DNA from: Rhodospirillaceae bacterium UBA4468
GTDB taxonomy: Bacteria; Pseudomonadota; Alphaproteobacteria; Rhodospirillales; Casp-alpha2
Direction: 5' to 3'
Length of the DNA stretch: 64,000 nt
Assembly: GCA_002389385.1 (NCBI GenBank)
Contig: DGOK01000012.1
Location: 1 to 64,000, forward strand
The notes under the pieces are model-generated. The model made no database searches, was not told where the DNA came from, and worked only from the letters and a program-made list of their open reading frames with translations. Positions 8,700-17,530 of this stretch are shown here, one piece after another; positions within the stretch are counted from its first letter, which is position 1; every line of letters starts with the position of its first letter. Both the position numbers and the translations under genes were made by a program.

Positions 8700-9953
8700 T
8701 TAGATAGACCAAGCGCCGCGTGTATTCAGAACATCTTTGCCTTTAAGAGCTTCGCCATTTCCAATCGAAAATGCCTTGTGATCTGTCAGCAGAACAATCG
8801 CACCGGCTTCGGCAACGGCTTCATCGAAAGGCATAAGGCGCGTATCTGCAAGTGCCGCCAAAGATTTTGGTAATACTTCGGTATGAGGCTCAACAACGAT
8901 GATTGGATTGTCGACGAGATTGCGTAATTCCGTCACGACGTGAATGGATGGGCTTTCTCGAAGGTCATCGATATCCGCTTTATAGCTCAATCCCAGGCAC
9001 GCAATCGGTGCACCGTTTTTTACGGATGTCAAAGATGCGATCTGTTTTGCAATCACTGCAGGTCGCCCATCGTTAACGTGCCGTGCCGTTTGAATAAGAG
9101 GGGTGCGCTCTGGGGCGGTTGCTGCGATGAACCAAGGGTCCACAGCAATACAATGCCCGCCAACACCTGGGCCAGGGCTCAGAATATTTACCCGCGGATG
9201 ATGGTTTGCGAGGCGAACGACATCACGAACATTAATGCCGAGCGGGTCAGCAACGTTTGCCAGTTCGTTTGCAAAGGCAATATTCACGTCCCTGTAGGCG
9301 TTCTCAGCGAGTTTTACGAGTTCTGCTGTTGGTGCCGTGGTCAGGTGCATCTCGCCTTCAACAACGACGGCATAAAGTGAGGCTGTACGCTCGGCGCAAT
9401 CATCACCAAGTCCACCAATCACCCGGTCGTTGTTGACCAGCTCTAAAAGTACGCGCCCTGGCAACACGCGCTCTGGGCTATGCGCAATGCAGATATCATG
9501 CGCTGCTGTTGGATTGCTGAGCTCAGGCATTTTAAGGTCAGGTCGATCTGCTGCGAGCCACGAGGCAACTTGTTGTGTCGCCCCTATAGGTACCGTTGAC
9601 TCAACGACAACCAAATCTCCCTTTTTAAGAACGGGAGCGATCGCATGGGTTGCGGCTTCAAGGTAGGATAAATCAGGTTTATGATTCTCATCGAATGGTG
9701 TCGGCACAGCGATAATAAATGCATCAGCTTCGACGGAGTCTATGCGTGCAGATAACTGACCTTTAGAAACAGCACCATGAACCACCATATCAAGATCGGT
9801 CTCAATGATATGAGGTTGCCCTGCGTTAATGCTGGCAACAGTCTTTGGGTTCACGTCGACGCCGGTGACACGGATGCCACGGCTCGCCAGTACCGCTGCA
9901 GTGGGCAGGCCAACATAGCCTAAACCGACAACACACACATGATCATACACCAT
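8700..9953 (-). CDS. wecC: UDP-N-acetyl-D-mannosamine dehydrogenase (WecC)
   Basis: Oxidises UDP-ManNAc to UDP-ManNAcA with two NAD+, a precursor for surface polysaccharides. The 417-residue protein has an N-terminal NAD-binding fold (VCVVGLGYVGLPTAAVLASRG), the central UDP-sugar dehydrogenase dimer domain with the catalytic cysteine region GPGVGGHCIAVDPWF (about 260-275), and a C-terminal UDP-binding domain containing GLSYKADIDDLRESPS. The start overlaps the end of wecB by 11 bases, suggesting translational coupling. No other polysaccharide genes lie nearby, so the pair feeds a pathway encoded elsewhere. Confidence 0.93.
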   Translation of the reverse strand: MVYDHVCVVGLGYVGLPTAAVLASRGIRVTGVDVNPKTVASINAGQPHIIETDLDMVVHGAVSKGQLSARIDSVEADAFIIAVPTPFDENHKPDLSYLEAATHAIAPVLKKGDLVVVESTVPIGATQQVASWLAADRPDLKMPELSNPTAAHDICIAHSPERVLPGRVLLELVNNDRVIGGLGDDCAERTASLYAVVVEGEMHLTTAPTAELVKLAENAYRDVNIAFANELANVADPLGINVRDVVRLANHHPRVNILSPGPGVGGHCIAVDPWFIAATAPERTPLIQTARHVNDGRPAVIAKQIASLTSVKNGAPIACLGLSYKADIDDLRESPSIHVVTELRNLVDNPIIVVEPHTEVLPKSLAALADTRLMPFDEAVAEAGAIVLLTDHKAFSIGNGEALKGKDVLNTRGAWSI

Positions 9954-11061
9954 ATTTTAGAACCTCCGTCGCAATGCGATGTGCCGCGTTGCCATCTCCA
10001 TAAGGATTGTGTGCCCGGCTCATGCTTTCATAAACACTTCGATCATCGAGCAAAGCTGTTGTTTCACTGACGATACGTGCCCGGTCTGCGCCAACAAGTT
10101 TGACAGTACCTGCATCGACGGCTTCAGGGCGCTCTGTCACATCGCGCATGACGAGAACCGGTTTCCCTAATGAAGGTGCTTCTTCCTGAATGCCGCCAGA
10201 GTCTGTGATGACAATGTCGGCGGCCATCATCAAATGCACGAACCTCGGATAATCGAGTGGTCCGATGAGATGAACATTCGGCGTTTGGCCCAAAATTTCC
10301 ATCACAGGCTTTTGTACATTTGGATTCAAATGCACGGGGTAGACAATTTCGATATCATCCCGCGTGGCAAGATCTGCGATGGCGTGGCAGATCTGATCGA
10401 ACCCATCGCCAAAATTTTCCCGTCGATGCCCGGTTACGAGAATCATGCGGCGGTCATCGGAGAGCGTTGGGATATCGTTCTGGATCAATTGGCGGAATGC
10501 CTGATCCGTATCCAATTTATCTCGCGTCATATACAGCGCATCGATCACTGTATTCCCCGTAACATGTATGGATGTAGGATCGGTTCCGGCGCTAAGCAAG
10601 TTGCTTTTGGCACCTTCGGTGGGTGCAAAATGAAGCGTTGAAATACTGTCGGTGAGACGCCGGTACACTTCTTCTGGGAACGGGGCGTAAATGTCGCCGG
10701 TCCGAAGTCCGGCTTCAACATGGCCAACTGGAATACGTTGATAGAATGCAGCTAGGGCCGCAGCGAAGGTTGTTGTCGTATCGCCGTGAACAAGAACCAT
10801 ATCTGGCTTTTCAGCGTTGAGCGCTTTTGTCACGCCGTCGATCACGGCTGATGTTAAGCCCGGCAACGTTTGGTTCGGCCGCATCAAGTTTAAATCGACA
10901 TCTGGCGTGATATCAAAAAGGTCCAGCACCTGGTCCAGCATGTCACGATGTTGAGCTGTGACACATACCCTTGCATCCGCGCCTTGTTCGCGGAGCGCCA
11001 ATAGCACAGGGGCCATTTTGATCGCTTCGGGTCGGGTGCCAAAGATTGAAAGGACGCGCAC
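9943..11061 (-). CDS. wecB: UDP-N-acetylglucosamine 2-epimerase (WecB)
   Basis: Interconverts UDP-GlcNAc and UDP-ManNAc; its product is the substrate of WecC, encoded immediately downstream. The family N-terminus (VRVLSIFGTRPEAIKMAP) begins at the GTG at 11061, preceded by a GAGG-like site; the longer frame to ATG 11130 would add an unrelated 23 residues and collide with the upstream gene region, so I prefer 11061 (372 residues; Escherichia coli WecB is of similar size). Other signatures: VHGDTTTTFAAALAAFY, VEAGLRTGD, LVTGHRRENFGDG, and ITDSGGIQEEAPSLGKPVLVMRD. Confidence 0.93.
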   Translation of the reverse strand: MRVLSIFGTRPEAIKMAPVLLALREQGADARVCVTAQHRDMLDQVLDLFDITPDVDLNLMRPNQTLPGLTSAVIDGVTKALNAEKPDMVLVHGDTTTTFAAALAAFYQRIPVGHVEAGLRTGDIYAPFPEEVYRRLTDSISTLHFAPTEGAKSNLLSAGTDPTSIHVTGNTVIDALYMTRDKLDTDQAFRQLIQNDIPTLSDDRRMILVTGHRRENFGDGFDQICHAIADLATRDDIEIVYPVHLNPNVQKPVMEILGQTPNVHLIGPLDYPRFVHLMMAADIVITDSGGIQEEAPSLGKPVLVMRDVTERPEAVDAGTVKLVGADRARIVSETTALLDDRSVYESMSRAHNPYGDGNAAHRIATEVLKYGV

Positions 11062-11206
11062 GCTCTGCCTCACTCGCTTAACGCTAATACTAAAGCTCAA
11101 AGTATTGAGATAAAGCGTGTGAAGAGGCATGGCAAGTTTGCCTTTTGTCCGGCGGGGACTTCACATAAGCTCGACACTGATCAAATTAGTATTTCCAGGA
11201 GTACAG

Positions 11207-12025
11207 ATGACAGGTTTTTCGCGCCAGCTCTTAGTAGGTGCCTTAATTGCGCCCTTCGCTCTGACTTCGTGCGCAGGTGTATCGACAGATGCCCATGCGG
11301 ATCTTGTTGCGCATCAAGCCATCTATAAAATGGAATTGTCTGCTTCTAGTACGACGTCGCGTTTCAACGGACTTCGCGGCGCAGCGGTCTCGCAAATTGA
11401 GCGCACCTGCGAAGGTTGGGTTGTCAGCGAGCAAGTCGTTATGACAATGCTTACTGTTGCCGGCGGTGCCATTGAGCGCGAGATGAATTTTAAGGCGCGC
11501 GAGAGTTTTGATGGTCAGGCTTATTTCTTCGAGAGCAATGCCAAGACCAACGGGCAACCCGAACAGTATAGTGGGAGTGCGCGTCGCACAGATAATGCGA
11601 ATGCTGAAGCTGAGTTTGTGACACCGAAACCCTTTGAAATGCCGTTGCCTAAGGGGACATTGTTTTATGTCGGACTGACGGAATGGTTGATTGATCTTGT
11701 TAAATCAGGCGCGCGTACCGGCCAAACAATCTCTTTTGATGGCACCGACGATGAAGGGGCCCAAAAAGTATCTGCATTCATTTTGCCAGATAGTATTGGC
11801 GGTGAGGGCCTGAATGGCGACCCTAAATTGTTGGACGCAAAGGCCTGGAAAGTCCGACTGGCTTTCTTCGAGACTGATGAGCAAGTCTCAGAACCAGACT
11901 TCGAAATCGCGCTGAGATTACTCGAAAATGGCATCGTGACACATTATGAACTCATCTTTGATGACCTCATTGTCGATCAAACACTTGAAGACGTTTTACC
12001 CGCAAAAGATGAACGCTGCGGTTGA
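11207..12025 (+). CDS. eipB: EipB-family (DUF1849) cell-envelope integrity protein
   Basis: A 272-residue periplasmic protein. The start is ATG 11207 with a CAGGAG site 5' of it. The N-terminus carries a signal whose LTSC motif matches a lipobox, so it may be a lipoprotein, although studied EipB proteins are soluble periplasmic. EipB forms a beta-spiral barrel and is needed for envelope integrity in alphaproteobacteria; the family has two conserved cysteines forming a disulfide, and here one sits early (ERTCEGW) and one is the penultimate residue (DERCG), matching that pattern. The region VAHQAIYKMELSAS fits the DUF1849 opening. The PDZ gene follows on the same strand. Confidence 0.85.
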   Translation: MTGFSRQLLVGALIAPFALTSCAGVSTDAHADLVAHQAIYKMELSASSTTSRFNGLRGAAVSQIERTCEGWVVSEQVVMTMLTVAGGAIEREMNFKARESFDGQAYFFESNAKTNGQPEQYSGSARRTDNANAEAEFVTPKPFEMPLPKGTLFYVGLTEWLIDLVKSGARTGQTISFDGTDDEGAQKVSAFILPDSIGGEGLNGDPKLLDAKAWKVRLAFFETDEQVSEPDFEIALRLLENGIVTHYELIFDDLIVDQTLEDVLPAKDERCG

Positions 12026-12101
12026 TCGACATCTGGGTTGTGCCAAGGCATTGAAATCGTTAGATTCTATCTAGGTTTCATCGTTGAGGAAGACGTCGTC
12101 A

Positions 12102-12878
12102 ATGAGGAATAGTTTTCGTACCGTGCGGACCACCAGCTGGATTGGTGTGTTTGCGGTCCTCACTCTTATGCTTTTTAGTACTACGTCCTTTGCTGAGGAC
12201 CGTGGATTTCTGGGCATGCAAGTCCAAGGAAACTCGGTGTGGATCGCTGCTGCCCTAGGTCTTCCATCGACGGCAGGCGTTTTGGTCCGTGATGTGAGTG
12301 TTTACGGGCCTGCATCGCGCGCGGGTATTTCCCGAGGCGATATCATCACGAACGTCCATGGCACGAATATCGATACTTTTGAACGTTTGCTTCAAGTTGC
12401 CGGTAAATTAAAACCGGGCGATGACGTCGTGTTTGAAGTCTTGCGACTTGGGAAAAAGCTTTCCTTCAATATGAAGCTAACAGACTGGCCAGATGGATGG
12501 TCTGTAAACGCATCAACTTTCGCCGCACAACCTGATATTGGCATCACGTTTGCCGCGTTGACGCCCAAAATGCGTAAGCATTTGAATGTACGCTGGGGCA
12601 CCATCGGTATTGCAGTTTCGGTTTCGAGTGAGGGTTTCGCAGGATTTACGTCTTTGCGCCGGGGAGACGTTGTGACACAGATCAATCAGGTCCCAGTTTG
12701 GGATCCTAAGCAATTTTTCGATGCGTATTCTGATGCGAAAAAAGCCGGCAAGGACGCATTGTTATTGCTGGTTGAGCGGTCGGATGGGTTGAAATACGTG
12801 ATTCAGCCGATTGTCTATCCTGATGCGGGCCAGCAAGACCCCGGATTTAAACTTCCGGGTATGCAACAAGGCGGCTAA
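12102..12878 (+). CDS. Exported protein with two PDZ domains
   Basis: A 258-residue protein starting at ATG 12102 behind GAGGA (the TTG at 12084 is less likely). A signal peptide (VFAVLTLMLFSTTSFAE) is followed by two PDZ-like modules: one around residues 35-120, with GVLVRDVSVYGPASRAGISRGDIITNVHG, and a weaker one around 140-230, with SLRRGDVVTQINQVPVWD. There is no protease catalytic domain, so it is probably a periplasmic adaptor or scaffold rather than a DegP-type protease. It follows eipB and converges on the DsbA-like gene, six bases away. Confidence 0.82.
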   Translation: MRNSFRTVRTTSWIGVFAVLTLMLFSTTSFAEDRGFLGMQVQGNSVWIAAALGLPSTAGVLVRDVSVYGPASRAGISRGDIITNVHGTNIDTFERLLQVAGKLKPGDDVVFEVLRLGKKLSFNMKLTDWPDGWSVNASTFAAQPDIGITFAALTPKMRKHLNVRWGTIGIAVSVSSEGFAGFTSLRRGDVVTQINQVPVWDPKQFFDAYSDAKKAGKDALLLLVERSDGLKYVIQPIVYPDAGQQDPGFKLPGMQQGG

Positions 12879-12884
12879 TACGTT

Positions 12885-13649
12885 TTATTTCTCACGCGCT
12901 GATTTAATCAAACCTTCTAACGTTGCCGCGTCAACAGCGCCTGGCACCAATGTTTGATTAACGACGAAAGCTGGCGTGCCACGAATATTCAGCGCCTCAG
13001 CCAGCGCCATTGTGTTAGCTAATTCATCATTGACCCGAGGGTCTTCCATATTCTTTTTGACCAATTCAGGATCGAGACCGATTGATTCTGCGATTTCAAG
13101 AACGCGCGCTTCATTCAAGTTACCACGTGAGCGCATCAGGGCATCATTAAACGGTATATACTTTTCTTTTGAATTAAAGAATACGCCCAACGCGGCCCGC
13201 GATGCTGCAATCGATTCTGGGCCTAAGATTGGAAACTCTTTGTAGACGAGACGCACGTTGCCATCATCTTTGACAGTATCGATGACCGTATCATGCACAC
13301 GCTTACAGTAACCGCATCGATAATCAAAGAACTCAACAATAGTCACATCACCGTTTAAGTTGCCGCTAACGGGCGACGTTGGTGCGTTCTCCAATTGATC
13401 ACGCATGCTCACCAGCTGGCGCTGACGCTCTGCTTCTGCATTCGCTTCTTCCGCCACTTGATGGGCGCGTACGGCATCGAGAATAACCTGTGGGTTAGAC
13501 ATGATGTAGTCATGCACCAACTTTTCAATCTCAGATGTTTTCGCTGTGGAAAACGGTTTTTCGGCCGCAGTTACATCAGTAATTGATGTCATGGTCAGTG
13601 CTGCTGAAACGCTAGCTGCGAAGAAGAGTGACTTAAGGCGATAAGACAT
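12885..13649 (-). CDS. DsbA-family periplasmic thiol:disulfide oxidoreductase
   Basis: A 254-residue protein with a signal peptide (about residues 1-29), a helical N-terminal extension typical of ScsC- and BdbD-like family members (IEKLVHDYIMSNPQVILDAVRAHQ), and a thioredoxin-fold DsbA domain. The redox motif is FFDYRCGYCKR (Cys112, Cys115). The cis-proline loop is RGTPAFVVN near residue 220. It acts in the periplasm on disulfide formation or isomerisation. The long N-terminal helix, which in ScsC-like proteins mediates oligomerisation, makes an isomerase role possible, but this is inferred. Confidence 0.9.
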   Translation of the reverse strand: MSYRLKSLFFAASVSAALTMTSITDVTAAEKPFSTAKTSEIEKLVHDYIMSNPQVILDAVRAHQVAEEANAEAERQRQLVSMRDQLENAPTSPVSGNLNGDVTIVEFFDYRCGYCKRVHDTVIDTVKDDGNVRLVYKEFPILGPESIAASRAALGVFFNSKEKYIPFNDALMRSRGNLNEARVLEIAESIGLDPELVKKNMEDPRVNDELANTMALAEALNIRGTPAFVVNQTLVPGAVDAATLEGLIKSAREK

Positions 13650-13767
13650 TATCAGCTTTCAATTGTTTCGATTAGGTTGCCCAATGATGCGTGAGAGTGA
13701 CGCGTAGGGCAAGTATTTGGGCTTGAATGCTGCGCATACTCACGCGGATGTGATTTTCGCTGTATTG

Positions 13768-14505
13768 TTAACGCTGAAGTCTAAGTGTCGCGATCCCCAT
13801 GGATGAGGTCTGTGAACTGGGTTTGACGGCAATTCCGATGTATTTGATCTCGATTTTAGCAGGGTCGTCGCGTTGCCAGACTTGTCGGTGAATAAGAGAT
13901 AAATCGACCGTATCGACCCACCAGCGGCCACCTTGCTCTGGTCCGCCACGTGCTATGTATTCAGCGGCTTCAGGCCGATCTTCGGCGGTTCGGAGTTTAA
14001 TGATATTGCCGCGCCCAAGCGCAGTGCCATTCCAAATGATTGTGATAATGCGATCGACAACATCTTCATCGCGCCCCCCGATTTGCCACCAAGGCCTTCT
14101 CAATTCCTCATCACGGTTGACGAGACCAACAATGATACGAACCGGATGGGGGCCTGATTTCGGCGGTGCGACATGCCAGGCCCAACTCAGGTAGGGCGTT
14201 GCCAGCATTGATGCATTAACACGTCGTGCCAGCGCAAAAGATTGCTTCTCAGCGGTTATATTGAGGGCAGGTATTCGGTCTAGGGTCGAAATACGTAATG
14301 CGGATGCAGAGGGGCTGCCAGATAAGACCCAGTCGTCGGGGATGTGATCATTGTTCAAGGCAGTTGAGAATGCTCTGTCGGGGCCTAACACATCTAAAGT
14401 GCCACCAAGCGGTGATGCGCTTCTTGGGGGCGCGCAGGCGCTCAAAAAACCAATAACCAATAGTGTTAAAACGCAAATACGCGCTATATGATCTGCGGAC
14501 TGCAT
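13768..14505 (-). CDS. DUF3047 lipoprotein
   Basis: A 245-residue protein. The start is taken at 14505 (MQSADHIARICVLTLL), directly abutting the protease stop, because it gives a clear lipoprotein signal with FLSAC as lipobox; the longer frame adds 18 residues without signal character. The body matches DUF3047: hydrophobic beta strands with LSWAWHV, RIIVGLVN, ITIIWNG and GIAVKPSSQTSS. The family function is unknown. It is probably translated with the upstream M48 protease (two bases between stop and start). Confidence 0.8.
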   Translation of the reverse strand: MQSADHIARICVLTLLVIGFLSACAPPRSASPLGGTLDVLGPDRAFSTALNNDHIPDDWVLSGSPSASALRISTLDRIPALNITAEKQSFALARRVNASMLATPYLSWAWHVAPPKSGPHPVRIIVGLVNRDEELRRPWWQIGGRDEDVVDRIITIIWNGTALGRGNIIKLRTAEDRPEAAEYIARGGPEQGGRWWVDTVDLSLIHRQVWQRDDPAKIEIKYIGIAVKPSSQTSSMGIATLRLQR

Positions 14506-14507
14506 CT

Positions 14508-15875
14508 TTATTTCTCGCGGTTTTTGATCGCGAGTAAAAGATCTTCTGCTTGCAACCATTCAGGGGACCCACGTGGGAAAATTTCTGCGGCGCGACCCGC
14601 ATGGAACCGAACTTCAGGTTCCCGCCGTCTTAGGAGTGCTTCTTCAGCAAGTGCAAGTGAACTGCGACCGATATCGCCAAGCTTGCCATAAGCGATGCCC
14701 AGATGACGCCAGGCGCTAGCTGAGGATGGATCACGTGACAGGCCAAATTTTAGTTGGGTGACAGCCTCGGTATAATCTTCGGTCCGATGGCTTTCTATCA
14801 GAATACGACCATATTCGGTCCGAAGGAGGGGTTCTTCGGATAAAAGTTCAACGGCGCGGCGGAAGGGTGGTAAGGCGTCATCTATGCGCCCGTTTTCAAA
14901 CAGGATCTGAGCCTTCAGCTCAAGAAAATATGGATCATCTGGTAATGTTGACAGTAAGGCATCTAATTCGGCGAGGGCCTTATCCGTTTCAGGAATACGA
15001 GAGTACGCAAATGCCCGTGCGTATCTTGCCGGGATTGATGTGTCCGTGATGGGGTATTCACGCAGTGTGAGCGTTGGATTCATAAAGTAACCAAACAGTT
15101 TTGCCTTCGCTCTTTCGAGGGCCATTATGATTTCTGGGTCGGTTTTCGCATCGCTAAAGGGCGAACGTTCAATATGTCCACGAATGGTTTGAATACGATC
15201 ACTCGATAGGGGGTGCGTCCGTGCATATGGGTCTTGGGACGCTGAAATGAGAAGTTCCTGCCCTTCAAGAACTTCCATAAACGAAAGTAATCCTTTTGCT
15301 GATTGCTTTGTTGAATCAAGTAATGTCAGTGCCGCTTGATCGGCTGATGACTCCTGACTCCGCGTGAATGATAGAAAATTCCTCAAGGCAGCTTGATTAC
15401 CGCCAGCGATAACAGCGCCTGCAATATCACCACGTCCAGATCCAATTGCCGCTGCCGCACCAATAATTGTGGCGATTAGTGCCGTTGCTGAGCTAATATC
15501 TGCCGCTTTTCCAAAGCGGGCCAAGTGTCCACCTGCGATGTGGCCTGTTTCGTGAGCGATGACGCCAATGACCTGGCCGGGCGTATCGGCTCTCATGATC
15601 AAACCTGTATTGATGAACATGCGTTGCCCATCGGCAACAAATGCGTTGAGATTGTTGTCATTAACCAGATGAATTGAGACAGACGCAGGATTCAAGCCTG
15701 CTACTGTGAATAGTGGCGTTGACATGCGACGGATGGTATCTTCAATTTCCGCATCTCGGATAAGAGATAAACCCTGGGCACGCGCAGGCGCAGTGACCGC
15801 CGTAGAAAGTATGACGACCATGAGAATTCGAAATAAAAATCTAATATCGGGCAAGTATACATTCCTTAAAGGCAT
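14508..15875 (-). CDS. M48 metalloprotease with TPR repeats (BepA/YfgC-like)
   Basis: A 455-residue periplasmic zinc protease. The N-terminus has a signal segment (ILMVVILSTAVTAPARAQG). The zinc motif is HETGH at about residue 105 (VIAHETGHIAGGHLARF), and the third ligand is the Glu in SFTRSQESSADQAAL. The second half holds tetratricopeptide repeats (for example KALAELDALLSTLPDDPYFLELKAQIL). This layout is that of BepA, which degrades or assists outer-membrane proteins such as LptD. ATG 15875 has no clear ribosome site; ATG 15821 would shorten the signal. The gene diverges from the GGT homologue, with overlapping upstream regions. Confidence 0.88.
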   Translation of the reverse strand: MPLRNVYLPDIRFLFRILMVVILSTAVTAPARAQGLSLIRDAEIEDTIRRMSTPLFTVAGLNPASVSIHLVNDNNLNAFVADGQRMFINTGLIMRADTPGQVIGVIAHETGHIAGGHLARFGKAADISSATALIATIIGAAAAIGSGRGDIAGAVIAGGNQAALRNFLSFTRSQESSADQAALTLLDSTKQSAKGLLSFMEVLEGQELLISASQDPYARTHPLSSDRIQTIRGHIERSPFSDAKTDPEIIMALERAKAKLFGYFMNPTLTLREYPITDTSIPARYARAFAYSRIPETDKALAELDALLSTLPDDPYFLELKAQILFENGRIDDALPPFRRAVELLSEEPLLRTEYGRILIESHRTEDYTEAVTQLKFGLSRDPSSASAWRHLGIAYGKLGDIGRSSLALAEEALLRRREPEVRFHAGRAAEIFPRGSPEWLQAEDLLLAIKNREK

Positions 15876-15900
15876 TGTAGAACTTAGTCGTCGCTCTGTT

Positions 15901-17526
15901 GTGCGTCAAATTACTGTCGCATCATGTTGTGTCTTATTTACGGCATCTTGTTTTGGTGTTTCTGATGAGGATTTCACTTCGCGCAAGGGGACCATTGGTT
16001 ATGTGGCCGGTGCCCTCGGTGTGATCTCTGTCGAAGAGCCGCAGGCTGCTTTGGTTGCTCGTGCTATCTTATCCGCAGGTGGTAACGCTGCTGATGCAGC
16101 GGTGGCGATAGGCCTGACGCTCAGTGTTACAATGCCATCATCGGCAAGTCTGGCTGGTGGCGGCGTATGTATTGTTCGTGACGCGCGCGAAGAAGCGCCG
16201 AAAGTGATTGATTTCCTGCCGCGGGCACCGCGGATGAGTGCTTCAGGGACATCGCGCCCGAACGCTGTTCCTGCAAATCCGCGCGGCTTGTTTCTTCTGC
16301 ATTCTAAATATGGAGAACTGAAATGGGAACTCGTTGTCTCACCTGCTGAAAATTTAGCGCGATTTGGTCATAATGTGTCTCGCGCTTTTGCAACAACGCT
16401 TGCGCCGGTTTCGTCTGCGCTTATTCAAGACCCTGTGAGTGCACGTGTTTTCGTGCGTAAAGATGGTGGTGTTATTTCTGAAGGAGATCTTCTCAAGCAG
16501 CAAAATTTGGCTGCGACACTTGGTAGGTTTCGTTCTAAAGGTGTTGGTGACTTCTATGCAGGCAAAGACGCGCATACTTTTGTTGAAGCCGTTGAGGCTG
16601 TTGGTGGATCCTTAACGATTGAGGATATGCGCAATTTTCGTCCAGTATTCCGTGATACAATTTCGTTCCCTTGGGAACGTAATACTGTATGGCATTTTGC
16701 AGGTCCACCGGCCGCAGGTGGTGCTGTTGCCGCTGAAATGATGTCTATTTTGATGGATGATGAGTTGTTCGAAGATGCTGATCCTGCACTCCGGGAACAT
16801 TTGATTGCCGAAGCAGCGAAGCGCGCATTCGCAACGCGGATGACAAGTATGCAAGCAGATGGAAATTACAGCACTGATCCGTCAGCCGTCTTGAGTAAAG
16901 CCGCGATCGAGCGTGCGATTGATAGTATCGATGATAATCAGGCAACGCCGTTTAGAAATCTTGTTTCGTCGCCAGTTGATTGGCCTGAAACGCCATCAGC
17001 TGTCGGGTTCTCTGTGATGGATGCCAAGGGTGGCGCTGTTGCGTGTACGCTGACCATGAATAATGCGTTCGGGACAGGCAGGATGGCCGAAGGGTACGGC
17101 ATGATCTTGGCGGCTGCACCAGACCAGCGTGGTCGGACGTATACGCCGTTAGGGCCAGCGCTTTTGACCAGTGAATTCAATAACAAGGCTTATATGGCAG
17201 CGGCAAGTTCTGGTGGTGTTACAGCACCGACCGCGTTAGTGAACGTGATCGCCCGTGCCGGTGCCGGGCCGCAGGACCTCCGTGATGCGATGCGCGCCCC
17301 TCGGACGCATTATGCCGGCGTGCCGGATAAGGTTTTTGTTGAACCTGATACGCCCAAAGATGTCATCGATGAACTCCGCAAACGTGGACACGATGTTGTT
17401 TTGACCAAATCGATTGGCAGAGTAACGGCAGTCTATTGCCCAACAGGCGTACCCAACAAAAAGAATATTTCCTGTTTAAGTGCCTCAGACCCTCGTGGTC
17501 ACGGCATCGCGCTGGGTGGTAACTAG
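15901..17526 (+). CDS. Gamma-glutamyltransferase homologue lacking the catalytic threonine
   Basis: A GGT-fold Ntn-hydrolase homologue of about 541 residues. The start is uncertain: the frame is open further upstream, but the protease gene begins at 15875 in the opposite direction, so GTG 15901 is preferred (an ATG at 15820 is the alternative). An export signal with Cys residues (SCCVLFTASC) is visible. GGT landmarks occur in order: ILSAGGNAADAAVAIGLTLSV, PPAAGGAVAAEMMSIL, and FSVMDAKGGAVACTLTMNNAFGTG. In active enzymes the last is preceded by Thr-Thr-His, where the first Thr is the self-cleaving nucleophile; here the three codons at 16999-17007 read Ala-Val-Gly. The GSPGG loop is also changed, to ASSGG. 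Autoprocessing is therefore unlikely; function unknown. Confidence 0.85.
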   Translation: MRQITVASCCVLFTASCFGVSDEDFTSRKGTIGYVAGALGVISVEEPQAALVARAILSAGGNAADAAVAIGLTLSVTMPSSASLAGGGVCIVRDAREEAPKVIDFLPRAPRMSASGTSRPNAVPANPRGLFLLHSKYGELKWELVVSPAENLARFGHNVSRAFATTLAPVSSALIQDPVSARVFVRKDGGVISEGDLLKQQNLAATLGRFRSKGVGDFYAGKDAHTFVEAVEAVGGSLTIEDMRNFRPVFRDTISFPWERNTVWHFAGPPAAGGAVAAEMMSILMDDELFEDADPALREHLIAEAAKRAFATRMTSMQADGNYSTDPSAVLSKAAIERAIDSIDDNQATPFRNLVSSPVDWPETPSAVGFSVMDAKGGAVACTLTMNNAFGTGRMAEGYGMILAAAPDQRGRTYTPLGPALLTSEFNNKAYMAAASSGGVTAPTALVNVIARAGAGPQDLRDAMRAPRTHYAGVPDKVFVEPDTPKDVIDELRKRGHDVVLTKSIGRVTAVYCPTGVPNKKNISCLSASDPRGHGIALGGN

Positions 17527-17530
17527 AAAA

